NCBI GenBank assembly: GCA_964541895.1
Contig: CAZISM010000010.1
Span: forward strand, 15,588 to 79,587
Origin: CAZISM01 sp964541895
GTDB lineage: Bacteria; Zhuqueibacterota; Zhuqueibacteria; Residuimicrobiales; Residuimicrobiaceae
Direction: 5' to 3'
DNA length: 64,000 nucleotides
Positions 34,219 through 43,009 of the stretch are shown piece by piece. Each line of letters opens with the position of its first letter. The first letter of the stretch is position 1. Position numbers and translations under genes: made by a program. A model generated the notes under the pieces. The model worked only from the letters and a program-made list of their open reading frames with translations, made no database searches and was not told the DNA's origin.

Positions 34219-35742
34219 ATGCCTGGCAAACAAAACCGGTTGGTCACGATTTTAGCCTGGTTGGTCGTTTCCGCGTGTTTCGGCGCTGAGCCAGAGACCT
34301 GGAACATTGGAACAGAGCGGCAGCTGTTCATCGACCGGGCGCTCATCGACAAAACCTCTGGTCAGGCCGCCTTGCGGCTCGCCCATCCGGAACGAAAAGA
34401 GATCGCCCTTGTCTTCGATGCGCCGTGGGAGGGCAACGGCAGCGGCTATCATACGGTTTTTAAAGACGGCCCGATCTATCGCATGTACTACAAAGCCTGG
34501 CAGATCACGGCGCAGGGCGGGGTGAGCAATCCGGTTGTGATCTGCTATGCGGAAAGCGATGACGGCGTCAACTGGGTCAAGCCGGATCTCGGTCTGGTGT
34601 CTTTTCAGGGTTCGACCAAAAACAACATCATCCTGGACAAAATCGGCACCGGCGGGTGCCACGATTTTTCGCCCTTTATCGATACCAATCCCAACACCTC
34701 TGCTCAGGAGAAATACAAGGCCATCGGCCATGTTCTGGGATTGAAAGGGGATCCGGGATTGTACGGCTTTGTCTCGGCCGATGGCATTCACTGGCGGCCG
34801 ATCCAGGATGACTTTATTATCAGCGAAAAAGGCTGGGCTTTCGATACGCAGAATATTGCTTTCTGGTCGGAGGTTGAAAAGCAGTATGTCATGTATTACC
34901 GCCTTGCCGTGAACGAGGTGCGTCACATTGCCCGGGCGGTTTCACAGGATTTCCTCCACTGGCGCAAAGAGGGGGTGATCGATTTCCAGGGCAAGGGTCC
35001 GGATAAAACGGAACAGTTTTACACCAACCAGATCAAACCCTATTATCGCGCTCCGCAGTTGTATATCGGCTTTCCGGCGCGGTACTGCGATCGCGGCTGG
35101 ATTCATGCCACCGAGGCCTTGCCGTCTCTGGATCTGCGGCGTGCTCGCGCGCAAGGGCAGACGCGTTATGGCTCGGCGGTGACCGATGCGCTGTTGGTCA
35201 GCAGCAGGGATGGCAGGCGTTTTTATCGCTGGGATGATGCGTTTATCCGCCCCGGTTTGCGCACCCGGCACAATTGGGCCTATGGCGATAATTACATCGC
35301 CTGGCAGGTGGTCGAAACCATGCCCTTCAGCGATGATCAGCCGCCGGAGCTGTCGCTTTATGCCACAGAGAGTTATTTTACGGGCAACTCGAATCGGCTG
35401 CGGCGCTATACGCTGCGCCTGGACGGCTTTGTTTCACTGTCTGCGCCTCATGCAGGCGGCGAAATGGTGACCAGGCCTTTTATCTTTAGCGGAAAAAAAT
35501 TGCATATCAATTTTTCCACATCAGCGGCAGGGAGTATATTCATCGAACTGCAGGATGCCGCAGGACGGCCGTTGCCGGGATTCACGATGGCGGAGTGTCA
35601 CGAGATCTTTGGCGATAACCTGGAGTATGCGGTGGCGTGGAAGACAGACGCCGATCTCGGAGCGTTGCAGGGCAAGCCGATTCGAATGCGAGTGGTGCTG
35701 CGCGAGGCGGATCTCTATTCGTTTAAATTTTCGGCAGAATAG
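34219..35742 (+). CDS. Secreted five-bladed propeller glycosidase-like protein (GH32/GH43-like)
   Basis: 507 residues. Signal peptide MPGKQNRLVTILAWLVVSACFGAEP. The mature start RQLFIDRALIDKTSG, then FKDGPIYRMYYKAW, YAESDDGVNWVKPDLGLV, DTNPNTSAQEKYKAIG and YVMYYRLAVNEVRHIARAVSQDFLHW follow the blade pattern of uncharacterised GH32/GH43-clan-like proteins common in Planctomycetes and FCB bacteria. A C-terminal beta-sandwich (about residues 400-507) follows. The three carboxylates of GH43 were not assigned, so enzymatic activity is an inference. It is paired with the sialidase-like gene and both are probably exported glycan-processing enzymes. The intergenic gap after it (110 bases) may hold a promoter for the aldolase gene. 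Confidence 0.65.
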   Translation: MPGKQNRLVTILAWLVVSACFGAEPETWNIGTERQLFIDRALIDKTSGQAALRLAHPERKEIALVFDAPWEGNGSGYHTVFKDGPIYRMYYKAWQITAQGGVSNPVVICYAESDDGVNWVKPDLGLVSFQGSTKNNIILDKIGTGGCHDFSPFIDTNPNTSAQEKYKAIGHVLGLKGDPGLYGFVSADGIHWRPIQDDFIISEKGWAFDTQNIAFWSEVEKQYVMYYRLAVNEVRHIARAVSQDFLHWRKEGVIDFQGKGPDKTEQFYTNQIKPYYRAPQLYIGFPARYCDRGWIHATEALPSLDLRRARAQGQTRYGSAVTDALLVSSRDGRRFYRWDDAFIRPGLRTRHNWAYGDNYIAWQVVETMPFSDDQPPELSLYATESYFTGNSNRLRRYTLRLDGFVSLSAPHAGGEMVTRPFIFSGKKLHINFSTSAAGSIFIELQDAAGRPLPGFTMAECHEIFGDNLEYAVAWKTDADLGALQGKPIRMRVVLREADLYSFKFSAE

Positions 35743-35852
35743 AACAGAGTATTTGGATCTGATCCGGATAAACCGGTTTAAGGATTGATCTGACTATAGT
35801 GATCTTTATTCTTTACAGGAAATCTAAATAATAAACTCGGGAGTCAACCGTT

Positions 35853-36635
35853 ATGCAAATGCCAGAGTGTCACATGTTGAAAAAGATGCGGGCCGGTGAT
35901 TTTGTCGTCAGTGTAAAAACCAATCTGGCCGATCCGCGGATAATCGAAATAGCGGCGTTGTGCGGCTACGAGGCCGTGTGGCTGGATCTGGAACACATCT
36001 ATAATGACTGGCACACCATTGAAAATCAGATTCGTGCGGCGAAAATGCACGGGATGGATGCTATCGTGCGCGTCACCCGCGGGTCCTACAGCGATCTGAT
36101 CCGGCCGTTGGAAGCCAATGCCGCCGGCATCATCGTGCCGCATATCATGAGTCTGGCGGATGCCAGGCAGGTGGTGAATCAGACCCGCTTTCATCCCATC
36201 GGCCGGCGGCCGGTGGATGGCGGCAATGCGGACGGCGCCTATTGTATGATCGATTTCAAAGACTATATCAAATCCTCCAACGAACAGAAAGCACTGATCG
36301 TCCAGATTGAGGATCCGGAACCGTTGGCGGATCTGGATGCGATCGCCGAGCTGGATGGCATCGACATGCTGTTTTTCGGTCCGGGCGATTTCAGTCACGG
36401 CATCGGAGCGCCGGCGCAGTTCGATCATCCCCTGGTCATTGAAACGAGAAAGCGGATCGCGCGCGTGTCGCGCGAGCACGGCAAACTGGCCGGCACGGTG
36501 GGTACGGTCGCCAATCTGCCCGAGCTGCTGGATATGGGCTACCAGTTCATCAACATCGGCGCCGACGTGCTGGGACTGGTGGACTATTTTCGCGGCCTCA
36601 CAACTGAGATCCAGGCCATCAGGGATAAACGATAA
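35853..36635 (+). CDS. HpcH/HpaI-family aldolase (2-keto-3-deoxy sugar acid aldolase-like)
   Basis: 260 residues, the family length. The residues known from HpaI/RhmA are present: Asp and His in VWLDLEH (about residues 43-49), Arg in AIVRVTR (about 73), the metal-binding Glu in VQIEDPEPL (about 153), and Asp in FFGPGDFSHGIG (about 178). The family is a class II (metal-dependent) aldolase splitting 2-keto-3-deoxy sugar acids, such as keto-deoxy-rhamnonate, to pyruvate and an aldehyde. Its position with dehydrogenases and an SDR suggests the end of a non-phosphorylative sugar-acid pathway. The sequence resembles RhmA most in my reading, but substrate cannot be fixed. Confidence 0.85.
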   Translation: MQMPECHMLKKMRAGDFVVSVKTNLADPRIIEIAALCGYEAVWLDLEHIYNDWHTIENQIRAAKMHGMDAIVRVTRGSYSDLIRPLEANAAGIIVPHIMSLADARQVVNQTRFHPIGRRPVDGGNADGAYCMIDFKDYIKSSNEQKALIVQIEDPEPLADLDAIAELDGIDMLFFGPGDFSHGIGAPAQFDHPLVIETRKRIARVSREHGKLAGTVGTVANLPELLDMGYQFINIGADVLGLVDYFRGLTTEIQAIRDKR

Positions 36636-36655
36636 TAGGGAGCGCAGGTTTTGCC

Positions 36656-37120
36656 ATGGCGAAAGAACAGAGAGTGATGGAACAAAAGGCCGGCGACCAC
36701 GAATATCTGCATAAGGATTTTCACGGCGCCCTGGCGTATGCCATCAAGTATCTGGATGAACAGTATGGTCCGCAGGCCACGACCGAGTACCTGTATCAGG
36801 TGGCGGACCACTGCTATGCGCCGTTGACGGCGCTGTTGAAAGAAAAAGGGCTGGCTGCGCTGGAATCTCATTTTGAAATCTATGCGCGCGAGTCCGGCCG
36901 TTTTTCGATTCGTTATGAAGAAGGGGCGCTTGTCCTGGAGGTCCATGAATGCCCGGCGATTTCGCATCTGCGAAAAACCGGGCAGCTGTTCACCGAACGG
37001 TATTGCGAGTCGACGGTGGTGGTCATGGACGGCATTTGCCGTAACGCCGGCTACCGGTCATCGTGCGTATACGAACCGGGGCAGGGGCGCTGCGTGCAAA
37101 AGTTCTGCAAGGAGAGATGA
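36656..37120 (+). CDS. Cysteine-containing protein of unknown function, tandem paralogue A
   Basis: 154 residues, soluble, no signal. I do not recognise a firm family; the late conserved Cys pattern recalls L-2-amino-thiazoline-4-carboxylate hydrolase-like proteins, but weakly. Visible: a helical N-terminal half (LAYAIKYLDEQYGPQATTEYLYQVADHCYAPL), a central strand pair, then VHECPAISHL, ERYCE, GICRNAGYRSSC and GRCVQKF, giving six cysteines in the C-terminal 60 residues. It is clearly related in length and motif order to the next gene, one base downstream. Both lie between an aldolase and an SDR, so a metal-binding role in the same sugar-acid pathway is plausible. Confidence 0.72.
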   Translation: MAKEQRVMEQKAGDHEYLHKDFHGALAYAIKYLDEQYGPQATTEYLYQVADHCYAPLTALLKEKGLAALESHFEIYARESGRFSIRYEEGALVLEVHECPAISHLRKTGQLFTERYCESTVVVMDGICRNAGYRSSCVYEPGQGRCVQKFCKER

Positions 37121-37121
37121 G

Positions 37122-37577
37122 ATGATCTCCTGCACCGAATTCATTCCGGCTTATAGCGAGCTGTTCAAATATCTGCAGCAGAAAGCGGGCAAACAGGCGG
37201 TGGTGGACTTTTGGGAACACCTGTCCGATGCGTTTCTCGATAACCTGCGCGAGCTGGCGACGAAAAAGGGGCTGGACGGCTGTTTTGAGTACTGGAGCCA
37301 TACGCTGGCGGAGGAAGCGGCTGATTTTCGCATGACGCTGGCCGGTGATTTGTTTCGCATCGAGATGCGCCACTGTCCCAGCAAAGGCCGGTTGCTGGAG
37401 AGCCCCCACCTGCAGGTGTACCCGGACTATTGTGAACATTGCCAGGTATTGTACCGGCGCGTGTTGGAGCCGTTGGGATTTGCCTACGATCTGGATATGT
37501 CGCAGACCGACCGGGCGCGGTGTGTGCTCACCGTACGGCCGGCCTCTTCCGGCAGCGCAAAACAGGAGACGAGCTGA
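37122..37577 (+). CDS. Cysteine-containing protein of unknown function, tandem paralogue B
   Basis: 151 residues from the ATG at 37122; the longer open frame upstream overlaps paralogue A completely and is rejected. It aligns end to end with paralogue A: the LFKYLQQKAGKQAVVDFWEHL helix region, a KGLDGCFEYWSHTLAEEAADFRM segment against KGLAALESHFEIYARESGRFSI, then MRHCPSKGRLL against VHECPAISHL, DYCEHC against ERYCES, and ARCVLTV against GRCVQKF. Divergence is high, so the duplication is old and the two may form a heterodimer. Its stop overlaps the SDR start (TGATG), so all three are translationally coupled. Confidence 0.72.
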   Translation: MISCTEFIPAYSELFKYLQQKAGKQAVVDFWEHLSDAFLDNLRELATKKGLDGCFEYWSHTLAEEAADFRMTLAGDLFRIEMRHCPSKGRLLESPHLQVYPDYCEHCQVLYRRVLEPLGFAYDLDMSQTDRARCVLTVRPASSGSAKQETS

Positions 37578-38356
37578 TGCATGTCAAAGAGTTATTGAGT
37601 TTGAAGGATAAAATTATTCTGGTCACCGGCGGCGCCGGCCGCTATGGCAAGGCGATTGTGGAAGGATTGGCGGAAGCCGATGGCACGGTGATCACCGCCT
37701 CGCGCAGTCCAGAGTCCGGCCGGCAACTGGCCGAGACGATGCAAAGGGGCGGTCTTGATGTCCATGCCATGCAGGTCGATCAGGGTGACCATGGGTCGGT
37801 GTTGCGGTTGAAAGAGCAGATCAAGGAGCGTTTCGGCCGGCTGGATGTGTTTGTCAACAATGCCGTGAGCCGGCCGATGAAGAGCTACGATTCGCCCCTG
37901 TCCGAGTGGGAGGCTTCCATGGCGGTGAACGCCACCGGCATGTTTGATATCACCCGCGAGATGGCGGATCTCATCGCTGTTGCCGGGGGCGGCGCCATCG
38001 TTCACATTGCCTCCATGATGGGCATGTTCGGTCCTGATTTATCCAACTATAGCGGCACGCCCATGGGGGTGCCGTGTCCGGATTATTTTTTTCACAAAGG
38101 CGGCCTGATCACGTTGACGCGCTATCTGGCGCGGGTGCTGGCGGAGAAAAAAATCAGGGTCAATTGCATCAGTCCCGGCGGGCTGGCCGATCCCGGGCAG
38201 TTGCCACGGTTTGTACAGAACTATTCCGCCAAGGTGCCTCTGGGGCGGCTGGCGCGGCATGATGATATCAAGGGGCTGGTGGTTTTTCTGGCGTCCGAGG
38301 CATCGGCGTATATCACCGGTGAGAATGTTCTCATGGATGGCGGAATGCATGCCTGA
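37577..38356 (+). CDS. Short-chain dehydrogenase/reductase
   Basis: 259 residues from the ATG at 37577, sharing one base with the preceding stop. Classical SDR marks: TGGAGRYGKAIV (cofactor loop, about residues 19-30), NNAVSRP (about 95), a catalytic Ser in IVHIASMMG, and a late CISPGGLADPG strand. The usual YxxxK reads YFFHKGG (Tyr and Lys at the expected four-residue spacing). The end has the ITGENVLMDGG motif. It would oxidise or reduce a sugar acid or deoxy-sugar intermediate of the pathway that the aldolase completes. Last gene of the long co-directional run; a hairpin follows at 38516. Confidence 0.9.
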   Translation: MHVKELLSLKDKIILVTGGAGRYGKAIVEGLAEADGTVITASRSPESGRQLAETMQRGGLDVHAMQVDQGDHGSVLRLKEQIKERFGRLDVFVNNAVSRPMKSYDSPLSEWEASMAVNATGMFDITREMADLIAVAGGGAIVHIASMMGMFGPDLSNYSGTPMGVPCPDYFFHKGGLITLTRYLARVLAEKKIRVNCISPGGLADPGQLPRFVQNYSAKVPLGRLARHDDIKGLVVFLASEASAYITGENVLMDGGMHA

Positions 38357-38515
38357 GGACTGGAGTTTGCTCAAAGGGGATTTTTTAGCGAGATCGCTGC
38401 TAGAGGGGCGTTTTGCGTAAACTCCTGGTGGAGTTTGTTGATACGGCGTGATGGGCGATATATTTTGTCGGCTGTTTGATTGCGGGGAAGTTTATAGGTC
38501 GTCTGGCAGCGTGGG

Positions 38516-38538
38516 AGCGCGACCAACCTGGTCGCGCT
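38516..38538. repeat. Perfect 9-bp hairpin between convergent genes
   Basis: AGCGCGACC (38516-38524), AACCT loop, GGTCGCGCT (38530-38538). There is no T-run, so it is a weak terminator at best. The flanking GGGAGCGCGACC...CGCTAC text is similar in style to the hairpin cluster at 20275-20359. Confidence 0.6.
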
Positions 38539-38579
38539 ACATCGTCAAGGGCACGAGCCCCGGGGTATCAGAGACAGAC

Positions 38580-39917
38580 TCACCCGTTCATCAATTCTGA
38601 AATTTTGACCAGTTGGAATCCCTGCTGTTGCAGGCTGTCGATGAGTGTGGGAACGATGCGATGCACCGGATCGTCGAGTCGCTGGCTGTCCAGATGCATG
38701 AGGATAATGCCGCCGCCGGGCGCATCGGGCTGGCGGCCGAACGAGAGCAGCCGCTGCAAAATTTCCTGCGAGGATTGATAGCCCTTGCTCTCCTTGTCCA
38801 CAATCCAGTCCAGCGCATCCAGACTCCGGCCATTGGCCACGGTCCAGCCGACATGGCGATAGCCCAGTTCGGCGGCCCATTGCCGAATTTCAGCGTTGTG
38901 TTCGCCAAAAGGCGCACGCCACAGCTTGCTCATGCTGGTGCCGGTCAGTTGCTGGAAAAAGAGTTCGGTGCGTTTCAACTCTTCCTGCAGCTTTTCCCTG
39001 CTGATGTCCGCTCGCGTCTCCTGCCGGCGATTTTCCGCAAACATAGTCAGATGAGGATGGCTCCAGGTGTGATTGCCCACCTCGTGGCCTTCCTGGACCA
39101 ATCGCTTGACCAGGTCCGGATAGCGCTTCATGAAGGCGCCGGTCAAAAAGATGGTGCAGCTTACTTTTTTTTCCAGCAGATAATCCAGAATCTCTGCGGC
39201 ATGGCCGTTGCCGGAGCCGCCGTCAAAGGTCAAGGCCATCTGTTTGAGCGATTTGGCTCCGCGGCTGAAATCCGGCGACGAGATCGTCAGCGCCGGTCGA
39301 CCGTGCCAGGTGACGATTTTTTCCAGCACGGAAACATGGCCGTGTTCGTCGAGACCGCGCACCATCACTTCGTTGGCGCCGGGGTCCAGTTTGATTCTGT
39401 TAAAGGCAAAAGCGCCTTTTTCAGAAATGGCGACGGCTTTTACCTTGCCGTTGATCAGCAGGCTGACGACGATATTATCAGCCGCTTCACCGGCGATGTC
39501 GATAATGTTGGAGGTGACCTGAGCATCGATAGGTTCGCTCAGCGCGACCGGGCTTCGGTCCGGTATGGTGTCAGCGGCCGCCTCGACCAGGGGCGGTGCA
39601 GCCGGGAGTTGCGGGGGCGCCTGTTTTTTTTCCAGCGACCTCCAGATAAAAAAGAAAAGAGACAGATAGACGATATGAATGCCGGCGCGACGGAAGAATC
39701 GACCGATCAGGAGCGGCCAGCCGCGCCCTGATTTCAATGTCAGAAAAGAGGCGATCAGAGTGCGGACCTGCGCCCACACGGCATGCCGGATACAGGAGGA
39801 ACTGCAAAAAATCTGCCCGATAAACGGACGCTGGCAATCGGCGCAGATATAGGCTTTGCATTGATAACAGCGCTTGCGTGCGGTGACGTCGGGATGATGT
39901 TTACATACATGGGCCAT
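38580..39917 (-). CDS. Membrane-anchored polysaccharide deacetylase with N-terminal zinc-binding box
   Basis: 445 residues. Residues 5-42 are a B-box-like zinc module (C5, H8, C17, C20, C25, C28, C38, C42), followed by one transmembrane segment at about 79-93, a bacterial Ig-like domain at about 125-205, and a NodB/CE4 domain from about 225 to the end. CE4 motifs: TFDGGS (230-235) in place of TFDDGP, GNHTWSHP (281-288) with both metal-binding His, WRAPFG (333-338), and a late LMHLDS His motif. The second Asp of motif 1, a metal ligand in most CE4 enzymes, is Gly233. The zinc box would be cytoplasmic and the deacetylase periplasmic. The substrate may be peptidoglycan or an exopolysaccharide. 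Confidence 0.82.
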   Translation of the reverse strand: MAHVCKHHPDVTARKRCYQCKAYICADCQRPFIGQIFCSSSCIRHAVWAQVRTLIASFLTLKSGRGWPLLIGRFFRRAGIHIVYLSLFFFIWRSLEKKQAPPQLPAAPPLVEAAADTIPDRSPVALSEPIDAQVTSNIIDIAGEAADNIVVSLLINGKVKAVAISEKGAFAFNRIKLDPGANEVMVRGLDEHGHVSVLEKIVTWHGRPALTISSPDFSRGAKSLKQMALTFDGGSGNGHAAEILDYLLEKKVSCTIFLTGAFMKRYPDLVKRLVQEGHEVGNHTWSHPHLTMFAENRRQETRADISREKLQEELKRTELFFQQLTGTSMSKLWRAPFGEHNAEIRQWAAELGYRHVGWTVANGRSLDALDWIVDKESKGYQSSQEILQRLLSFGRQPDAPGGGIILMHLDSQRLDDPVHRIVPTLIDSLQQQGFQLVKISELMNG

Positions 39918-40065
39918 GGGAGTAAATTAGGACTTTACTCCAGAAAAGCAAGGGTAAAACGACTGCTGACCGCATAGCCGGGCAAGAGATCGGGGTTTCA
40001 TATTTGCTGTTGGAAATCTGGCAATTTATGTATAAACTAGTATATGATCTATGCCAGGAGGATTT

Positions 40066-40923
40066 ATGCATCCCAAATCTGGTGATAAAGTCAGGCAACC
40101 GGCATGGGCCGGAGCGTTCTATCCCGGCTCAGCCTCCGAGCTGAAGAACATGGTTATGACCTTGCTGGATCAAGCCCCGGAGATACAGCCGGCCGGCCGG
40201 CTTTTGGGATTGATCGTCCCGCATGCCGGCTACATCTATTCCGGCGCCACGGCGGCGGTGGCGTACAAACAACTGCGCTCGCTGGCGGTGCAAACGGTGG
40301 TGCTGCTGGCACCCAGTCACGCGGTTCTGGTGGAAGGGGTGTCTGTGTACGACGGCGAGTATTATGCCACGCCTCTTGGCCGGGTGCCGGTGGACACAGA
40401 GCTGGCGCAGCGGCTGGTGGTACAGTCACCGCGTTTTCATCTGTCTGAAAAAGGTCATTCGGCCGCCGGTGGCCGCGCCGAACACAGTCTGGAGGTGCAG
40501 TTGCCGTTCCTGCAGCTTGCCTTAGCGTCATCGTTCCAGATCGTTCCCATCGTATTTCACGATTACCGCCAATCCGTATGCCAGGAACTGGGCACAGCGC
40601 TGGCGCAGCTGTGGCAGGAGGGCGTGCTGCTGGTGGCCTCCTCTGATCTGTATCATGGCTATTCCTATAAAAGCTGCACAAGCAGTGATGAGCGGACCCT
40701 GCAGGCCATTCAAGCCCTGGATGTGGAACGCTTCTGTCAAGGCGTTGAAACCGAATTGTACCAGGCATGCGGCGCCGGTCCCATTGCGGCGTTGCTGCAT
40801 GCCTGCAGCCGCCACGGAGCCAACCACGTGCAAATCCTGCATCACACCTCTTCTGCCGATGTCACCGGCCAGAAAGGGGACTGGACCGTGGGCTATGCCA
40901 GCCTGAGTGTGAGCCGGAGCTGA
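40066..40923 (+). CDS. MEMO1/AmmeMemoRadiSam system protein B family
   Basis: 285 residues from the ATG at 40066, preceded by AGGAGG; the ATG at 40051 lies before that site and is not used. MEMO-family marks: RQPAWAGAFYP at the N-terminus, LIVPHAGYIYSGATAA (His53), LAPSHAV, AEHSLEVQLPFLQ and VASSDLYHGYSY. The conserved His/Asp/Cys residues build a metal-dependent dioxygenase-like (LigB-related) site. In bacteria the family is usually found with AMMECR1 and a radical SAM protein; neither is in this window. Here it precedes dGTPase and an ECF-type ATPase by 15 bases. Biochemical role unknown. Confidence 0.88.
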   Translation: MHPKSGDKVRQPAWAGAFYPGSASELKNMVMTLLDQAPEIQPAGRLLGLIVPHAGYIYSGATAAVAYKQLRSLAVQTVVLLAPSHAVLVEGVSVYDGEYYATPLGRVPVDTELAQRLVVQSPRFHLSEKGHSAAGGRAEHSLEVQLPFLQLALASSFQIVPIVFHDYRQSVCQELGTALAQLWQEGVLLVASSDLYHGYSYKSCTSSDERTLQAIQALDVERFCQGVETELYQACGAGPIAALLHACSRHGANHVQILHHTSSADVTGQKGDWTVGYASLSVSRS

Positions 40924-40938
40924 AGAGCGCTACATCTT

Positions 40939-42168
40939 ATGACTATGGAAATTCGAAATCGCAATGATCTGGAACGGCTCGAGGAGCAGACGTTGTCACC
41001 CTGGGCGGCGCAAAGCCGGCTGGCCGGTGCCACGCGGCTGCACGCGGAGCCCGAGCATCCCTATCGCACCGCGTTTCAGCGCGATCGCGACCGCATCGTA
41101 CACTCGCGTGCGTTTCGCCGGCTGAAACACAAACGCCAGGTTTTTTTGACCGGCTCCGGCGATCATTACCGCACCCGCATTACCCATACCATGGAAGTCG
41201 CACAGTTGTCACGCACCATGGCGAGGGCTCTGGGGATCAATGAGGATTTGACGGAAGCGGTGGCGTTGGGTCATGATCTGGGGCACACGCCGTTCGGGCA
41301 TGTGGGCGAAGTGGTACTGCACAAAATCCTCAGCGGCGACGACGATCTTGACGGTCTGTTGCCTGCCGACCATCAGGCCGGCGGCTACAAACACAACTAT
41401 CAAAGCGTGCGTGTGGTAGATGTTCTGGAGAATAAATATCAGTGGCCCGGACTCAATCTGACCGCCGCGGTGCGGGAAGGGCTGCTCAAGCACACCCGAC
41501 TGCGGCGGCAGGTGCTGCACTTTCCCGACTTTAATCTGCAGGGTCTGCATTACGACACCGATCATGCCACCACCCTGGAAGGGCAGATCGTGGCCGTCTG
41601 TGACGAAATTGCCCAGAGAACGCACGACCTGGAGGACGGTATGCGCGCCCATTACGTAGCCGCGGACACGGTGCGGCAGCTGGCAATTATTCAGAAGGTG
41701 GAAGCCGATCCCGCTGTGGCCGCCGCCGGCACGGATGAAACGCGCTGGCGCAACCAGATGATCCGCAGTCTGGTCAATTTTCTGGTTACCGACGTGCTGG
41801 AAGAAACGGTGCGGCGCGCGCGCCGGTTTCAGGAGGAGAAGGGCCGTTGCGATCACCTCGACACGCTGCTGGCCTGGTTCAGCGATCCGGTGCATCCATT
41901 GCAGGAAGAGTTGGATCGCTTTATCAGCCGTCACATTATCCGGGTGGCGGTCGAGCATCATCGCGACGATCAGGCCATCAAAATCATTCGCACCCTGTTC
42001 AAGGTCTATTATATGCAACCGCATCTGTTGCCTCCATCCGCCCTGCCGGACGGCCAGGCGGATTCAAACGCCTTTTTGCGCATCATCTGCGATCACATCG
42101 CCGGCATGACCGACCATTTTGCCGAAATCGAATTTCAACGGATCGAGAGTCTGATCGATGAGTCTTGA
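40939..42168 (+). CDS. dgt: Deoxyguanosinetriphosphate triphosphohydrolase-like protein
   Basis: 409 residues, the usual length of the short dGTPase family. The HD metal site is complete: HSRAFRRLKHKRQVF (about 55-69), RITHTMEVAQ (His83) and ALGHDLGHTPFGH (His112-Asp113), with a later distal Asp region (VAVCDEIAQRTHDLEDG). It hydrolyses dNTPs to the nucleoside and tripolyphosphate and serves dNTP homeostasis; some members restrict phage. It overlaps the ECF-type ATPase by 11 bases. Confident as family member; nucleotide preference not readable. Confidence 0.9.
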   Translation: MTMEIRNRNDLERLEEQTLSPWAAQSRLAGATRLHAEPEHPYRTAFQRDRDRIVHSRAFRRLKHKRQVFLTGSGDHYRTRITHTMEVAQLSRTMARALGINEDLTEAVALGHDLGHTPFGHVGEVVLHKILSGDDDLDGLLPADHQAGGYKHNYQSVRVVDVLENKYQWPGLNLTAAVREGLLKHTRLRRQVLHFPDFNLQGLHYDTDHATTLEGQIVAVCDEIAQRTHDLEDGMRAHYVAADTVRQLAIIQKVEADPAVAAAGTDETRWRNQMIRSLVNFLVTDVLEETVRRARRFQEEKGRCDHLDTLLAWFSDPVHPLQEELDRFISRHIIRVAVEHHRDDQAIKIIRTLFKVYYMQPHLLPPSALPDGQADSNAFLRIICDHIAGMTDHFAEIEFQRIESLIDES

Positions 42169-43009
42169 TCTGGATGTTCGGCAGCTCTCATTCCGCTACA
42201 CAGGCATCGGCGCCTCTGACCACTTTGTACTGGAGGACGTATCTCTGCGTTTCAACCGCTGCGAATGCACAGCGATCGTCGGACCCAGCGGCTCGGGCAA
42301 AACCACCCTGATCCAGCACTTTACCGGCTTGCTCAAGCCGGTCAGCGGCCAGGTCCTCGTCGATGGGGAGGAGATCTGGAGCAAACGCTATTCACAGAGC
42401 CGTTTGCGGCGGCGAATCGGTCTGGTCTTTCAATTTCCCGAAGCACAGCTGTTCGAAGAGACCGTTTTTAAAGACGTGGCCTTTGGCCCGGCCAATCTGG
42501 GCTGGACGGGCGATGATCTGCGCCGGCAGGTGCATCAGGCCCTGCAATTGGTTGGGCTGAACCCGGACGAGTTCGGCGAGCGCTCGCCGTTTCGTCTCAG
42601 CGAAGGCGAGAAACGACGGGTGGCTATCGCCGGCGTGCTGGCGATGCAGCCGGAAATGGTCGTGCTGGATGAACCGACGGCCGGACTCGACCCGGCCGGT
42701 GTTCAGGCCATGGCGGAGATCCTTGCCGCCCTGCTTCGAAAAAATACCACCCCGGTGCTGATCACCCACAATATGGACTTTGTCGCCGAAGTGGCGCAAC
42801 GGGTTATCGTGATGATGGACGGCCGCCTGGTGTTCGACGGCGCGCCGGCGGAACTGTTTCGACGCCAGGAGCTGCTGCAGACCGCCCGTCTGCAGCTTCC
42901 GGAATTCATTCGCGCGTTGGCGCCGATCCGCCAGCAATTGCCGCCGGATCTGCAGGATGTCATCAGCTATCGCGAGTTGCTGAATCGTACCGCGCCGGGC
43001 TCTCTCTGA
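42158..43009 (+). CDS. ECF-type ABC transporter ATPase
   Basis: 283 residues. Walker A GPSGSGKT (42-49), Q-loop in FQFPEAQLFEETV (about 90-102, the ECF/CbiO-type Q-helix), ABC signature LSEGEKRR, Walker B VVLDEPTAGLD and switch His in LITHNMD. The FPEAQLFEETV sequence and LSEGEKRR are characteristic of the energy-coupling-factor (vitamin and metal uptake) ATPases. No EcfT membrane protein or substrate-binding S component is adjacent, so partners must be encoded elsewhere. The stop lies within the terminator stem at 42994-43016, which ends the MEMO-dgt-ATPase transcript. Confidence 0.9.
   Translation: MSLDLDVRQLSFRYTGIGASDHFVLEDVSLRFNRCECTAIVGPSGSGKTTLIQHFTGLLKPVSGQVLVDGEEIWSKRYSQSRLRRRIGLVFQFPEAQLFEETVFKDVAFGPANLGWTGDDLRRQVHQALQLVGLNPDEFGERSPFRLSEGEKRRVAIAGVLAMQPEMVVLDEPTAGLDPAGVQAMAEILAALLRKNTTPVLITHNMDFVAEVAQRVIVMMDGRLVFDGAPAELFRRQELLQTARLQLPEFIRALAPIRQQLPPDLQDVISYRELLNRTAPGSL

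Noticed and set aside
36873..37121. Longer N-terminus for the second Cys-rich paralogue
   Set aside because: It overlaps the first paralogue completely in another frame; the ATG at 37122 aligns with the paralogue's start.
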